Shown in pieces: positions 32,581 through 43,154 of a stretch of DNA of 64,000 nt. The notes under the pieces were generated by a model. The model ran no database searches, was not told where the DNA came from, and saw nothing but the letters and a program-made list of their open reading frames with translations. The stretch is from positions 4,467,140 through 4,531,139 of the forward strand of contig JAMKCF010000001.1 in assembly GCA_023634235.1 (NCBI GenBank). Reading direction: 5' to 3'. Made by a program: the position numbers and the translations under genes. This stretch comes from Pisaster brevispinus. Its lineage: Eukaryota > Echinodermata > Asteroidea > Forcipulatida > Asteriidae. The number at the start of each line of letters is the position of its first letter. Position 1 is the first letter of the stretch.

Positions 32581-33914
32581 TGACAATTGACTTATTTGCG
32601 TCTCGATTAAATAAACAAATAGAGCCCTATGTTTCATGGAGGCCAGACCCAGGTGCTACTTTTGTAGATGCCTTTTCGTTGTCATGGAAAACTTATTATT
32701 TTTATGCCTTTCCCCCATTTAGCATGATTGCAAAATGTCTGCAGAAAATCGAGCAGGACGGAGCAGAGGGAGTCTTAGTAATTCCCCTTTGGACAACACA
32801 GTCATGGTTTCCAAAGACGATGCACATGCTTGTGGACACTCCACTAATGTTGCCAAAACATCGAGACCTGCTGGTTCTACCAAGCAGCCATACGCTCCAC
32901 CCTCTACGGAACACAATCCGACTAGTGGCATGTCGATTATCCGGCATTCCTTCCAAATGCAACATATTTCTGAGCAAGCAACCGACATCCTCATGGCATC
33001 CATGGCGTTCAGGGACCCACAAGCAGTATTCCTCATACCTCAAGAGATGGCTTCAGTTCTGTAGTCAGAGACAAATTAATCCAATTTGCCCACCTGTAGT
33101 TAAAGTCTTAGACTTTCTAACAGAACTGTATAACTCTGGGTTAAGTTATAGTGCTATTAATACAGCACGCTCAGCTCTATCTGCCACAGTTATTACGGAA
33201 CATGGCATTAACTTGGGTAGCCATCCTTTAATTTGTAGATTCCTACGAGGTGTTTTTCAGTTAAGACCTTCTCTGACCAAATATTCAGAGATTTGGGATG
33301 TAGATATCGTTCTGCAACATTGTAAGAAACTATATCCCATTGAGGACTTAGACTTAAAAAGTCTAACTTTTAAGCTTACCGCGCTTATTGTTTTAGTTTC
33401 AGCACAGAGGTGTCAAACTATTTATTTGATGGACTTAAGAAACAAGAAAGTAAATGATTCAGTGTATACCTTTTTCTTTCATAAGTTGAAACAAAGTCGG
33501 CCAGGTTTGCCGACTTGTACGGTTGTATTAAAACCTTACTTGCCAGATGCAAGTCTATGTGTTGTGAAAGCATTAGAAGAGTACTTAAGACGAACCAAAC
33601 CTCTGAGAGGAGAGGAAGCTCAGTTATTTATTTCCTATGCTAAACCTCACAACAAAATAACCAAAGAAACCATAAGTAAATGGATCAAAAAGGTTATGTT
33701 AAATGCAGGTATAGATATTTCATTATTTAAGCCTCACAGTACAAGAGCAGCCGCAGTGTCTGCTGCAAAGAGAGCTTCTGTTAGTATAACTGACATATTG
33801 AAAACAGCAGGTTGGAGCTCAAGTAGCACGTTTGGCAAGTTCTACGACAAACCGATAGCCGAAACAAGTAATGATTTTGCGCACAGTATTCTCAAACGAC
33901 AGAGTACGATCTAA
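32556..33914 (+). CDS. DIRS tyrosine recombinase with N-terminal linker region
   Basis: An open frame of 452 codons. The first about 130 residues (IDLFASRLN, SWRPDPGA, YAFPPF) are the linker usually fused to RT/RNase H in DIRS elements, here separated by a frameshift. The rest is a phage-integrase-fold recombinase: an N-terminal core-binding domain (SAINTARSALSA), then the catalytic residues: Arg in SAQRCQT, His and Arg in KPHSTRAAA, GWSSSSTF and the nucleophile Tyr in FYDKP. All catalytic positions look intact. It would integrate circular cDNA in the nucleus. Expression as a separate ORF is uncertain. Confidence 0.88.
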   Translation: MHTIPLGVMTIDLFASRLNKQIEPYVSWRPDPGATFVDAFSLSWKTYYFYAFPPFSMIAKCLQKIEQDGAEGVLVIPLWTTQSWFPKTMHMLVDTPLMLPKHRDLLVLPSSHTLHPLRNTIRLVACRLSGIPSKCNIFLSKQPTSSWHPWRSGTHKQYSSYLKRWLQFCSQRQINPICPPVVKVLDFLTELYNSGLSYSAINTARSALSATVITEHGINLGSHPLICRFLRGVFQLRPSLTKYSEIWDVDIVLQHCKKLYPIEDLDLKSLTFKLTALIVLVSAQRCQTIYLMDLRNKKVNDSVYTFFFHKLKQSRPGLPTCTVVLKPYLPDASLCVVKALEEYLRRTKPLRGEEAQLFISYAKPHNKITKETISKWIKKVMLNAGIDISLFKPHSTRAAAVSAAKRASVSITDILKTAGWSSSSTFGKFYDKPIAETSNDFAHSILKRQSTI

Positions 33915-34019
33915 CAGAAAGATTGGCAACATAAGAACATATTGACGTTTCAGCTGTATAATTATTAACGTGTTTATGTTATTACAATTTGGGCTCATAC
34001 ATCACCACCTGCTTTGAAA

Positions 34020-34306
34020 TCTCACGTGGTCTCGAGGTGAATATCGAGAACGAGGTAGAATCCTACAATTAAACGAAATGAAATTGAAGTTTGATTGGGA
34101 TTCTATCGAGTGATCGATAGAACCGAGGGATCACGTGCCCTCCGCTTATATTGTTTTTCTCCCACCCTATAATAGGTGATAATGTACTCACCGTTGAACT
34201 GAACTCACTGGTTACGCCGCTCCATCTCACGTGATCCCTCGGTTCTATCGATCACTCGATAGAATCCCAATCAAACTTCAATTTCATTTCGTTTAATTTT
34301 AGGATT
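34020..34306. repeat. DIRS internal complementary region and right inverted repeat
   Basis: About 34062-34137 and 34228-34305 are near-perfect inverted copies ('gaagtttgattgggattcta' with 'tagaatcccaatcaaacttc') around a spacer of 90 bp. The first segment, 34020-34050, complements the left tip of the element. This arrangement supports circularisation of the cDNA. Confidence 0.9.
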
Positions 34307-35545
34307 ATGAAGGGTCTCTAGGTGCAGGTAATCCAAGGCATCTGTGTATCGCGAATAATCCCTTCCGAGGATGATCCTACAAGCTCGCTTCTGAATACGC
34401 TCGATGGACTCATTCTGTTGCTGCGTAGTTCCTCCTGCTCATACTGGAGTAGCATACTCCATGACAGGCCGGACAATGCTTTGGTATACTGTTAGGAGGT
34501 CATGATGTGGAAGGCCGTGGTGTTTCAAGCGTCGAAAGATGTACAGCCGACTGTCGGCCTTACTTATCATTTTTGTCACGTGAGTGTCCCACTTTAAGCC
34601 AGCCTGAATGAAAATTCCCAATAGCTTCACTGTCTGTTGTTGCTGAAGGTCATAATCTTCCAAATTAATGATATTTGGGGCCGGCAGATTTCTTGCAAAA
34701 CAAATGTCCATTGACATGCATTTTTTCGTATTAAGTAGCATTCCATTGGCCTCAGTCCACATATGCAAGTTCTCAAAGACATCTTGAAGGTTGGATGGGG
34801 TGTCAGTTTTCCGGCATTCTACCAAGGTCAAATCATCGACGTATTTGTAAGCAAATGTGTCGTTCTGGAGAGCATGGTGATCAGAATTGATGGCGTCGTT
34901 GATCATAGCCGTAAAAACGACTGGGCCAAGTTTCGTGCCTTGTGGTACGCCACTCGTCACAGTATGAGCGTCTGAAAGCATACCCTTGTATTTCACCTGT
35001 TGCTGTCGATTGCTGAGAAAATCTGCAGTCCAGGCTACCAGTGAGGATGGAACCCCCATACTGAGCAGTTTCTTGATTGCGATACCATGATCCACTCTAT
35101 CAAAGGCTTTGGAGAAGTCTGTCAGCAGAATAGTTGAAAGGGATTTTGTTATATCTGCGTGACTGTACAAAGTATTCATGACGTCAACAAGACAGTGAGT
35201 GGTCGAAACTCCGCGAAGATTCCCGAACTGATTCTTGTCCAACTGGTCTCGCATAGCGCACGCTGCCTCGCGGGCTACGAAATGCTCGGCAGTTTTCGCG
35301 AGGTGGTCAGTCAGTGCAATAGGGCGTAGGTTGTCAATCGTAGCAGGTGATGATTTGGGGAGTGGAACAACATAAGCTCGTTTCCATTCTGCTGGTACTA
35401 CTTGGTCGCGATACGAGACGTTAATGATATGGCTGAGTGGATTTGCAAGTTCGTACGAGAAAAGTTTGATGAACCTTGCTGATATACCATCTGGTCCGCA
35501 TGACTTTCTCAGCTTGATGTGACATAGTTGAGAGTGGACTTCATG
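34307..35545 (-). pseudogene. LINE reverse transcriptase domain
   Basis: Motifs in order: KSCGPDGISARF, NLRPIALTDHLAK, LLTDFSKAFDRVDH (first catalytic Asp), SGVPQGTKLGP, YKYVDDLTLV (catalytic Asp pair), and a thumb region with SKADSRLYIFRRLK. The frame stays open from about 35540 to a stop at 34438, after which RT-like coding (YLHLETLH) resumes up to the DIRS junction. A one-base frameshift near 35535-35550 separates it from the endonuclease frame. Confidence 0.88.
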
Positions 35546-37161
35546 GGGATTGGCAAATATGCTGGCAAGGATACCCTGTCAAGAGCTGAAATGTTCCCAC
35601 CAATGGTAGCAAAGTGACCACTGATGGCGTCTGCAATAGCCTTGCAATCATGAGGGTCAATGATAGGAACAGCGATATTACTGCTCATGCTTGAACTCTG
35701 GCCAGACATGACCCGGATGTGTCTGTACCATTGACTGGGTGACGTTTTTTTGAGTTTCTCGACTTTGTTGATGTAGTTGTTTTTCTTGGCTTTTCGAATT
35801 TCCCTTATCACCTTGTTTCTTAGTTGACGCCAGAGAAGAGTGTATTTCTGGTTAAAGGCTTTCTGTCTCTTAGAGATGAGTGACTTGATCAAAGGCGTTA
35901 TCCACTGCTTGTCGTTTTGATGTAGTTTTACAGCTCGATGTGGAAAGAACTGATTAATGGTTTGTTTGATAGTTTTGTAGAAGGCAGAACATTTGGTCTG
36001 GGTATCAGAAGCTCCGTACACCTCGGGCCATGTGTGATTAGAGATCCAGCGCCCATATTCTCGTATACCACTATCTGGCATGGGACGTACAAGATATTTC
36101 CGAAGTAAGTTATCTTGCTTAATCGGAACATTTGGTTGCAAACAAACACAATTGTGATCGCTGAGACCTATGGGCGGTAGAATAGAACTATTACGGTAAT
36201 GCTGGGACACATTAGTGAAAACTTTGTCCAAGATGACGTCACAGCGGGTTGGTTGATCAACAACCTGGACGAATGCTGTAGAGAATATGTTGTCGATGTC
36301 TAAGTGGTTAAAGTCACCAACAACAAATATCCCAGTGTCAGGTTGTCGACTCAGTATGTAGTCTATCGTAGAACAGACATGATCAATCAATTTAGGGGCA
36401 AGCGGGCTTCGAGGAGGGTAGTATATCACGCCGATCACAATTCTGCAGGCATTGCGGGCAAGCCGATGTGGGTGCAGAGAAACCCACATAGCCTCAATGT
36501 CTTCAGGAACATACACGTCACTAAGTAGCATTGCATTCATTTCCTCGCGGGTATACAATGCCACACCACCTCCTCGTCGATCAAGTAGTGGTCTGGAAAA
36601 AAGTTCGTAGCCTTTTATACTATTCAGGCCAGCTGGCTGGTCACTAGTGAACCATGTCTCTGTTACTGCAGCGACGTCCACATTGTTTTTCTCCAAAACT
36701 ATGCTAAGCTCCTCATTTTTATTGTTCAAAGAGCGGGGATTGCACAGTAACAATGATGGCATTTGAGGCTGTTTTGTAACACTTCTTGTTGTTATAGGCA
36801 CAATGTTTCCTTTATGACTAACTGGCTGAAATCCTGAGGGTTTAGAGGTGACTACTCTTGGTCTAATGATAGTTTGTATAAGTCGCCTTTTCTTTGTTCC
36901 ACCTCGAGAACCTCGTTTTATAGTATTGGCAATTTTCATTTCCTTCAGCAATATCCAAAGATCAGAACATATTTTGATTGTTGCTGTTTCCCTCTGTAAA
37001 CTATATAGTGTTTGTAACGAATAATATAGTCTTGAAGACATACCAAGGAGGCACTGCCACATTAAGGTATTGCGTTCTGCAGTTAAATTACATTCCGTGA
37101 CGTACTGTGTGTAACTGTAGGGGCCAAACAACTGCTCCGAATGATGAAGAATTTTAGGCAA
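35509..37161 (-). pseudogene. LINE AP-like endonuclease with N-terminal extension
   Basis: A 550-codon frame. After a basic linker (KRGSRGGTKKRR) the endonuclease shows LLCNPRSLNNK, VAAVTETW (catalytic Glu), RRGGGVALY, VIYYPPRS, FVVGDFNH (Asp/Asn) and GLSDHN (Asp/His): the exonuclease-endonuclease-phosphatase signature. The last about 10 codons before its stop are out of frame with the RT that should follow, owing to a single-base indel. It would nick DNA for target-primed reverse transcription; this copy is defective. Confidence 0.88.
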
Positions 37162-37344
37162 CAGATTTACTCACTATTGTTAATAGCATCAAGTGGAGAG
37201 TATCCCATTCGTATCCAGAGCAACCAGAAGGCGTATGAACAAGATAAAAACACCAAAAGGATGACTGTAGACAAGTAACAAATCTAGAAATTGGCAACAA
37301 ATAACAGCACTAAAATTGCAAGAGCAGCTTGCGAAAACAGCGTT

Positions 37345-37420
37345 TAATATTAATTTACAAACAATGGTGTGGCTACGAACCAATCAGAGTAAAAGTAGTG
37401 AGGACAAAAGGATGGTCAAT
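37345..37420. repeat. Right part of the interspersed repeat interrupted by the LINE
   Basis: 'aatttacaaacaatgg', 'gaaccaatcagagtaaaa' and 'gtagtgaggac' match the uninterrupted copy at about 28918-28975, which is directly preceded there by the sequence that ends at 29155 here. Confidence 0.7.
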
Positions 37421-40400
37421 GTGAGAAAATGAAAGGGTGGATTACTGGACCATAAAGGTGGTAATTGCATCCTTGCAGGAGGCATGAAAGGACATGTTTA
37501 GAGGGCACCTTGCAATGAGGCACGTTATCACAGAGCTGTGGCACATATAAAGAAAAACATAACCATTACAAAATGGTAGATCCCAACCCCGTGATACTCC
37601 ATGATATCCTACAGTGTACCATTACACACGTTTTAGAAGGGGTGTCAATCAACAGGGGTCGTCAATTTGGTCAGGAGGGGTGGTGGAAAAAAATATTTCC
37701 CATTGCATGCACAAAATCCTATCTCTGTGTGGGCGTGGTGTGAGTGAGTCACCGCTTGGTGACAAGGCATGGTTGTTGTGTCTGATCCTTGCTCTATGGT
37801 TTACCGGTTCAATGGGCTTGAAGGTATTCCTTGACATGTAAGCAACACAATTAGCTAAAGAAATCATTGAGAAAAGGCATAACAAACCCTCTTAACCTAT
37901 CAATTACGCCGGCCAAACATCTGTGACAGTAAACTGTAGCAATGTTAGGACCAAACAGGTGCCTCGTTGCCAGGTTAAAAGCTGCACCAGAGATAATCAA
38001 TTTTATCGCATAAACGATCAAGTTTTTTATTCGGCAAAGACCCCAAGTCAGCTTCGCCGTGATGCCCTTTTTTTCAAGGCCCAACCTTATTTCTTTAAAC
38101 AAGCCTCGGCGGCGACCCCTGAGTAGGGACTAAGCCAAAAAGGCTAGCTGCCTCTTTCCCGGGCTGCAGGGCTGACCTTTTTTTCTAAATTGCTAGTGTG
38201 GATCTTTAACCAATGAGGTTGGAATGTGGATAAACGTTTTGAGCTTTGCCAAAAAGTCAATCAGTTGATTTGTTTATCTTATTGGGGTCGTCTGAGAGTA
38301 ATGCAACAATCCATTGGGGCAGGATAAATAAAAAAAGAGTTTAGTAAAAAAACATGATGACTGAAAAGTGAGGTAAAAGAAGAACAGAACTAATGTATAT
38401 GATGATATGTAATAAATTAAAAATAGGTAGAGCAGCCTGTTGAGAGAGCGGGTTTATTAAAACTTGTAGAACGGCTTGATTTTAAAAAACGTATTGAGAG
38501 AAAGAGGGGAAAGAATAAACAAGTGGAGAGAACGGGTTATTTGCAGTATACAGTATTTTAAACTACATCAGAAAAATGAGCTAGCAGAAGTGAAACAGCA
38601 ATAATGTGCAGTTGTTTAACACCGGGGTGTTTATGTTGAGTCCAAAGGGTTGGACTGTCAATGAGTTCAACATCTTTGACGCTGTGATTAGAGCTTTGAA
38701 GTGGATGGAGACGGGGTACAGTTTCTTGGTCTTTATGGAAGAGACGTGCTTCGCAAAGCGAAGACAGAGTTTGGTTTTAGTCTCTCTTACAATCTCTTAC
38801 AGGATATAAAAGAAAGCAGTAAAGGATTTAGGCATGAAGCCCCTTTTTTAAGGCATCTGAAAGTACACAATTCTATGCAACACGGGTGGCTTTCATCTTT
38901 CATTATTTCCTTGCAACTTCGATGCCAAATTGAGCCGAAAGTTTCACAGGTTTTTTAATTAATGTGCTGTTGTTGGGGTACACCAAGAGAAGATACTGGC
39001 CTTTGAGAGTTATTAAAAGTACACCCATTAAAGGCAAAGTGCGAAAAGCAATAACAGTTTTTAGATAATCAAATTTCTTAATCTGAAACGTTTCTGTTTG
39101 CAAACTTCATACGTGTAGGCCAACCAGAACGCACTGTTACTCATTTTGATTGGCTCAAACAACATAAGCCAAACTGCGAATCTATCAAACATTATTTACG
39201 TTCGTCCCTATTGAAACGTTTAACATGCACCCACAAGTCTCCTCCAGCTGAACGGGGCAGTTGGCACGAAGTCCACGTGTCGGCAGCCTCGCTACCATGG
39301 GCAGCGCGCCGTATCGATACCTCTCGTCACTAACCCCTGGTAGGGATGTACTGACAAACAACGCTGATTGGCTCCCAAGGGTGACTACTTTGCGTGCACG
39401 CTTGTTAACAACTTTCGAGCGCTTGTATGGCGCTTGTAGGACGCTTAGTACACGCGTGTAAAAATGCACGTATTTTGACGCGATTTCATTTCCAATTAAT
39501 CATATTTTTACACGGTAACCCTCAACTGCATACAGTTAGACATATCACAAAGTCAAAGAAGCATGACAGAGGACCAGATGCTTTTTGACTTGATGCCTCT
39601 TTTACGGGTTACCATACTTGAGCGTGCGCGTAGGATGGATCGGCCTCAGGCCTAATTAAAATGTGCTAGATTCTATCACATTTTAATGAACCAATTCCAG
39701 GGGTTATGATCGAGCAAAGCATGCTGGGAAAAATGGCGCGGTGAGATCGATCACCCCTGGGAATGAGGCTGAAGTGTCCATCATGCGTTGTGCGTGGTTC
39801 GTATGCGCAGTGCGCAATGCGTAAGAGTACAAGCCAAGCAACACGAAAATGTATCCACGTATCATCGTGACACGCAATAAGCTGAGGTCATGCTCACGTG
39901 TTTACGCACAAAGAACAGCTATCGTTCAAACGATCTGCCTCCTTTGCCTCAGTGAGGGCGCTTTTTGAGAGTGTGACGTCAAATGCAAGGGTTCTATTGC
40001 GTCGTGCGTTATCCGTAAAAAATTACGTGCATTGCTCTGCGTGTATTTTCTTTATTACGCATTGCGAGTATTTATTCCGCAAAACATGACAGATACATGG
40101 AGTTCTGGCATCAACAACATAGTCTGTAGCCGGAGGTATTGGAATTAAAGGCCTACAGACCACAGTTTTAAGTAAACCTTTTTACTTCCTGGCATATGCC
40201 TCTGGCTTTTATTTGTTGTTGTTTAAAAAAAGTTGTTTTCCGATTATTTTTTATTCATTTATTTATATATATATATTTTTAATTTGTTGTTTGTATGTGT
40301 TTTTAATGCCGAATAAATAATAAATCTCGGATTTTGGGAACGCTCATTCGTGTTTCCATTGGTCTAAAAATACGGTATATTGGTAGTTTATTGGCCCTCT

Positions 40401-40433
40401 ATCGTTGACATTAAACAAAATGTATTTACTTAC
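37421..40433. other. Intron of the GRL101-like gene, no exon found
   Basis: I looked for 72-nt LRR exons (minus strand, acceptor to phase-2 donor) and found none convincing. A foldback-like block lies near 39650-39770: 'ttaaaatgtg' with 'cacattttaa', and 'ttccaggggttatgatcgag' with 'gatcgatcacccctgggaa'. Confidence 0.45.
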
Positions 40434-40505
40434 AGGTCCGTCAAATTGCTCAATGCGTTGAAGGCTCCACTCTCTATGGAAGCCAATGGATTATCATTAA
40501 CCAAC
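40434..40505 (-). CDS. LRR exon 4, GRL101-like receptor
   Basis: Exactly 72 nt, phase 2 in and out, acceptor ttcaatag and donor ct|gtaagt. It encodes one 24-residue repeat, LVNDNPLASIESGAF then NALSNLTDL, matching L..N.L..I..GAF..L..L..L. Part of the extracellular ligand-binding solenoid. Confidence 0.85.
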
Positions 40506-42314
40506 CTATTGAAGAGACATATAAAATACCTTTGTAAATTAATCTCATTAAAGTTGTAACTTTAACGTCCTTCATAATGAAAGAAATTAGTTAAAGTATT
40601 TTTTAACAACTATTGTCACCATTTTTACTAAGTGGCAATTCTTTCCCAGTCAAAAAATCTACCTTTTTAGAAAATTGCGTTTAAAGTTAACTATTATTCA
40701 AACTGATGTTTTTTTAAAGCTTACTAACTTTGAATTTAAATTTACCTATCACTAATTACTGTCGCAATTTTTCTTGTCTTGCAACTGTTTTATTGAGTTT
40801 TATTGATTTCCAAACTTCGTGAAAACGAACAAACCAGACAGACGTACGTGCAGAGCACTGCGTACAAAACAATCCGTAGTGGAATTTTCAGCTCGCTACA
40901 CTCAAAACAGCTCTCAGAGTTTGCCAATTCGAGAAAATGCACTCATTTTTTGACACCGTACCTTTGCTATGTTTTTCCTTACATAAAGCCATTCGCATAT
41001 CGCTTAAACGCAAAATGGCCAATTTGCTTGTTTCTAACTACGAAACTACCTCATGATCGGTCCTGGAACTCGACGAAAATGTTAACAGCAGTAAATATTT
41101 GAAGTATTTGTACAAAAACACATTTAAAACTGTTTTTTTTTGAGACGTTTTGTATCAGCCCTCCTGTGCAGCAAAATCGAACCTAACAATGAATTTATTT
41201 TAATTGCTTCATTTTCATTAAAAAACAGTTAATTTTTTTTACAAACAGCTTCTTCAGTAAAAAATGCTGTTGCTACTTAAACTTGTTTAAATGTGTTTGT
41301 TTATCATCAATTGTACTTCAAATGTTTTTGCTCTCCTGAATTTTTCGTAATTATCGAACAAAAAATTAGGCCCCAACATCAAGGTTTTGAAAAACTAGCT
41401 ACATTTCTGCCGTTGACGGCGTTCGTCGAAATGAGAATACCATGACGTCATTTGTGGGATGTTCCTTTAATAAACCTCTATGTTGCAACAAAGTGGCTAT
41501 ACAAAACGGAGCTCCCACAAATGACGTTACATCAGTGATGACGTAACGAGGCTCTCGTGAATATTCCTGAAAAGCAGTGGAGAAGGTTAATTGATAATTG
41601 TTTTTCAATTAAAATTTGTTTAATCTCATGTGAACTCCATTTCCTTATCGGTTAAAAACACTTGAAATATTTTCAGCAAAGATCAATTGTTGCTGTTTTC
41701 GTTCCAGCTGGTCATTAAAACAAGAAACATGTTTCCTTCTAAATGAATTATGTAAAGCCAAGATAGATCGCGCGCCTTATTTTATTTATTTTACAAACAT
41801 TACGTTTCCAACAAAATCAAGTGGGGTTTGTGGAGGCATGCCCATGTAATGACCTCAAACTCACTTGACCGTATCTCCACCTTGAACAATTTAAAATCAA
41901 ACGTTTTCAATACACTTGATATCGACTGATTGTTGTTGATTGAATTTTGTTTTTCTTTCTAATAGATGTTAATTTACGGAGCATTTAGTACTGAGTTATA
42001 CAGTGCCTAATACACATCAGTGTAAGAGTGAAAACCAACATATAGATTAGATCGTTGCGGTACCAGCTGCCAAATGGGATTCGAACTGCCTCTAGCCAAC
42101 GGGCTTGCTCGGTGGCCCAGTGGTAGGACATTTTCTCTGGCAATGCAAAGGTCGTGGATTCGAACCTCATTCGTGTGATTTGTCTGGTTTTTCCCCCCAC
42201 AGAACTCAGGAGAGTACTGAGTATACCAAAGTCATGGTATAAAACCAAAATCAACTTTTTTCATGTTGATTTTTGGTCGATTGAACGGAACAAACAAGAT
42301 ATTGGTTTGCTTAC
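40506..42314. other. Intron, no exon found
   Basis: AT-rich. An inverted pair 'gacgtcatttgtggga' (about 41444) and 'tcccacaaatgacgt' (about 41513) may be a small MITE. The SINE at 42107-42260 spans part of the right end. Confidence 0.45.
42107..42260 (+). repeat. tRNA-derived SINE
   Basis: An A-box-like 'tggcccagtggtagg' and B-box 'ggattcgaacctc' lie about 40 nt apart, followed by a tRNA-unrelated body ('tttgtctggtttttcccccc', 'ggagagtactgag'). The order and spacing are typical of tRNA-derived SINEs. Confidence 0.65.
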
Positions 42315-42386
42315 AATGTTCTCAAGTTGACAAGATCCTCGAAGATATCACTCCAAAACTTCCAAATGTTATTCTGTGAGATGTCC
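42315..42386 (-). CDS. LRR exon 3, GRL101-like receptor
   Basis: 72 nt in phase 2, acceptor ttataaatccag, donor tt|gtaagc. It encodes DISQNNIWKFWSDIF and EDLVNLRTL. The repeat has the Asn at the expected position and hydrophobic spacing; tryptophans in the variable face are unusual. Confidence 0.88.
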
Positions 42387-42423
42387 CTGGATTTATAAAA
42401 GAAAAGAATGATATTTATTTATG

Positions 42424-42654
42424 TTTTAATACATTGTGTATAATCAGAACAAGAATACATTATTTGTAACACTTGAAGTATAACTTCTTATCTTTGGTTG
42501 TTTTAATACATTGTGTATAATCAGAACAAGAATACATTATTTGTAACACTTGAAGTATAACTTCTTATCTTTGGTTGTTTTAATACATTGTGTATAATCA
42601 GAACAAGAATACATTATTTGTAACACTTGAAGTATAACTTCTTATCTTTGGTTG
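42424..42654. repeat. 77-bp tandem repeat, three identical copies
   Basis: Unit 'ttttaatacattgtgtataa' ... 'cttatctttggttg' starts at 42424, 42501 and 42578. I see no differences between copies, so the amplification is recent or homogenised. It lies in an intron just upstream of LRR exon 3. Confidence 0.95.
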
Positions 42655-43082
42655 TTTTAAGTTGTTCATTGCACTCTGAAGACGTTTAAGACCAAAGTAC
42701 GTTACTTCTATGATAGTCGGGGAAACTTGGCGTTCTTTCGATTGATACAAAGGTATTGCTTGATTTTTTTTCTTCAAACTGTCCTCAGTATTACCCATAG
42801 TTGGTGATTTCTCTATTCTATTTTCCGACAATCATATGTTTAGAAGAAGAAGAAGAAGAAGAAAAAAAAAAAAACCTCGTAAGGGTCAAGGCGGCTTGGC
42901 CACGGCACGCAACAACTACATTACTAACAATAATGCACGCAAAACATGAACTTTCTCAAAATAACAAAGACAGCATAATTTGTAAGATTACTGGTGTTGC
43001 AACTGTCTAAAGTACCTTTGGTGAAACTAGTTTCAAATTCAAGAGTTTGACACATTAAAACATCAGTGTGCAAATTACTTAC

Positions 43083-43154
43083 AGGGAATTAAGATTAAAA
43101 AGTTCAGAAAATGTTCCAGCTTCGATGTCATCTAAGCTGTTGTTTGTCAGCACT
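43083..43154 (-). CDS. LRR exon 2, GRL101-like receptor
   Basis: 72 nt in phase 2, acceptor ttatccaactag, donor ct|gtaagt. Encodes VLTNNSLDDIEAGTF and SELFNLNSL, a textbook LRR of the receptor subtype. Confidence 0.9.

Larger units (their letters stand above)
29555..34306 (+). mobile_element. DIRS-type tyrosine-recombinase retrotransposon, nearly full length
   Basis: Diagnostic architecture. The termini share inverted 'cacgtgagatggagcggcgt' and 'aaccagtgagttcagttca' (left about 29579-29617; right, inverted, about 34195-34233). Near the 3' end an internal complementary region (about 34020-34137) contains the reverse complement of the left tip ('ggtctcgaggtgaatatcga') joined to the reverse complement of the right tip ('aattaaacgaaatgaaattg' through 'gaaccgagggatcacgtg'). 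Coding order: gag-like, RT/RNase H, tyrosine recombinase. No target-site duplication is visible, as expected for integration by a tyrosine recombinase. At least three frameshifts mean this copy is inactive by itself. Confidence 0.93.
34307..37344 (-). mobile_element. CR1-type LINE, 5' and central part
   Basis: Minus-strand element with an apurinic/apyrimidinic endonuclease and a reverse transcriptase in the order typical of CR1/L2/jockey-group LINEs. No separate gag-like ORF1 is seen. The 5' boundary near 37344 is inferred because the interrupted host repeat resumes there ('aatttacaaacaatgg'). Its 3' end is displaced to 29156-29554 by the DIRS insertion. Confidence 0.85.

Noticed and set aside
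41444..41530. CRISPR-like or regulatory inverted repeats
   Set aside because: Only one inverted pair exists and there are no regularly spaced direct repeats; the window is eukaryotic, so a CRISPR array is not expected.
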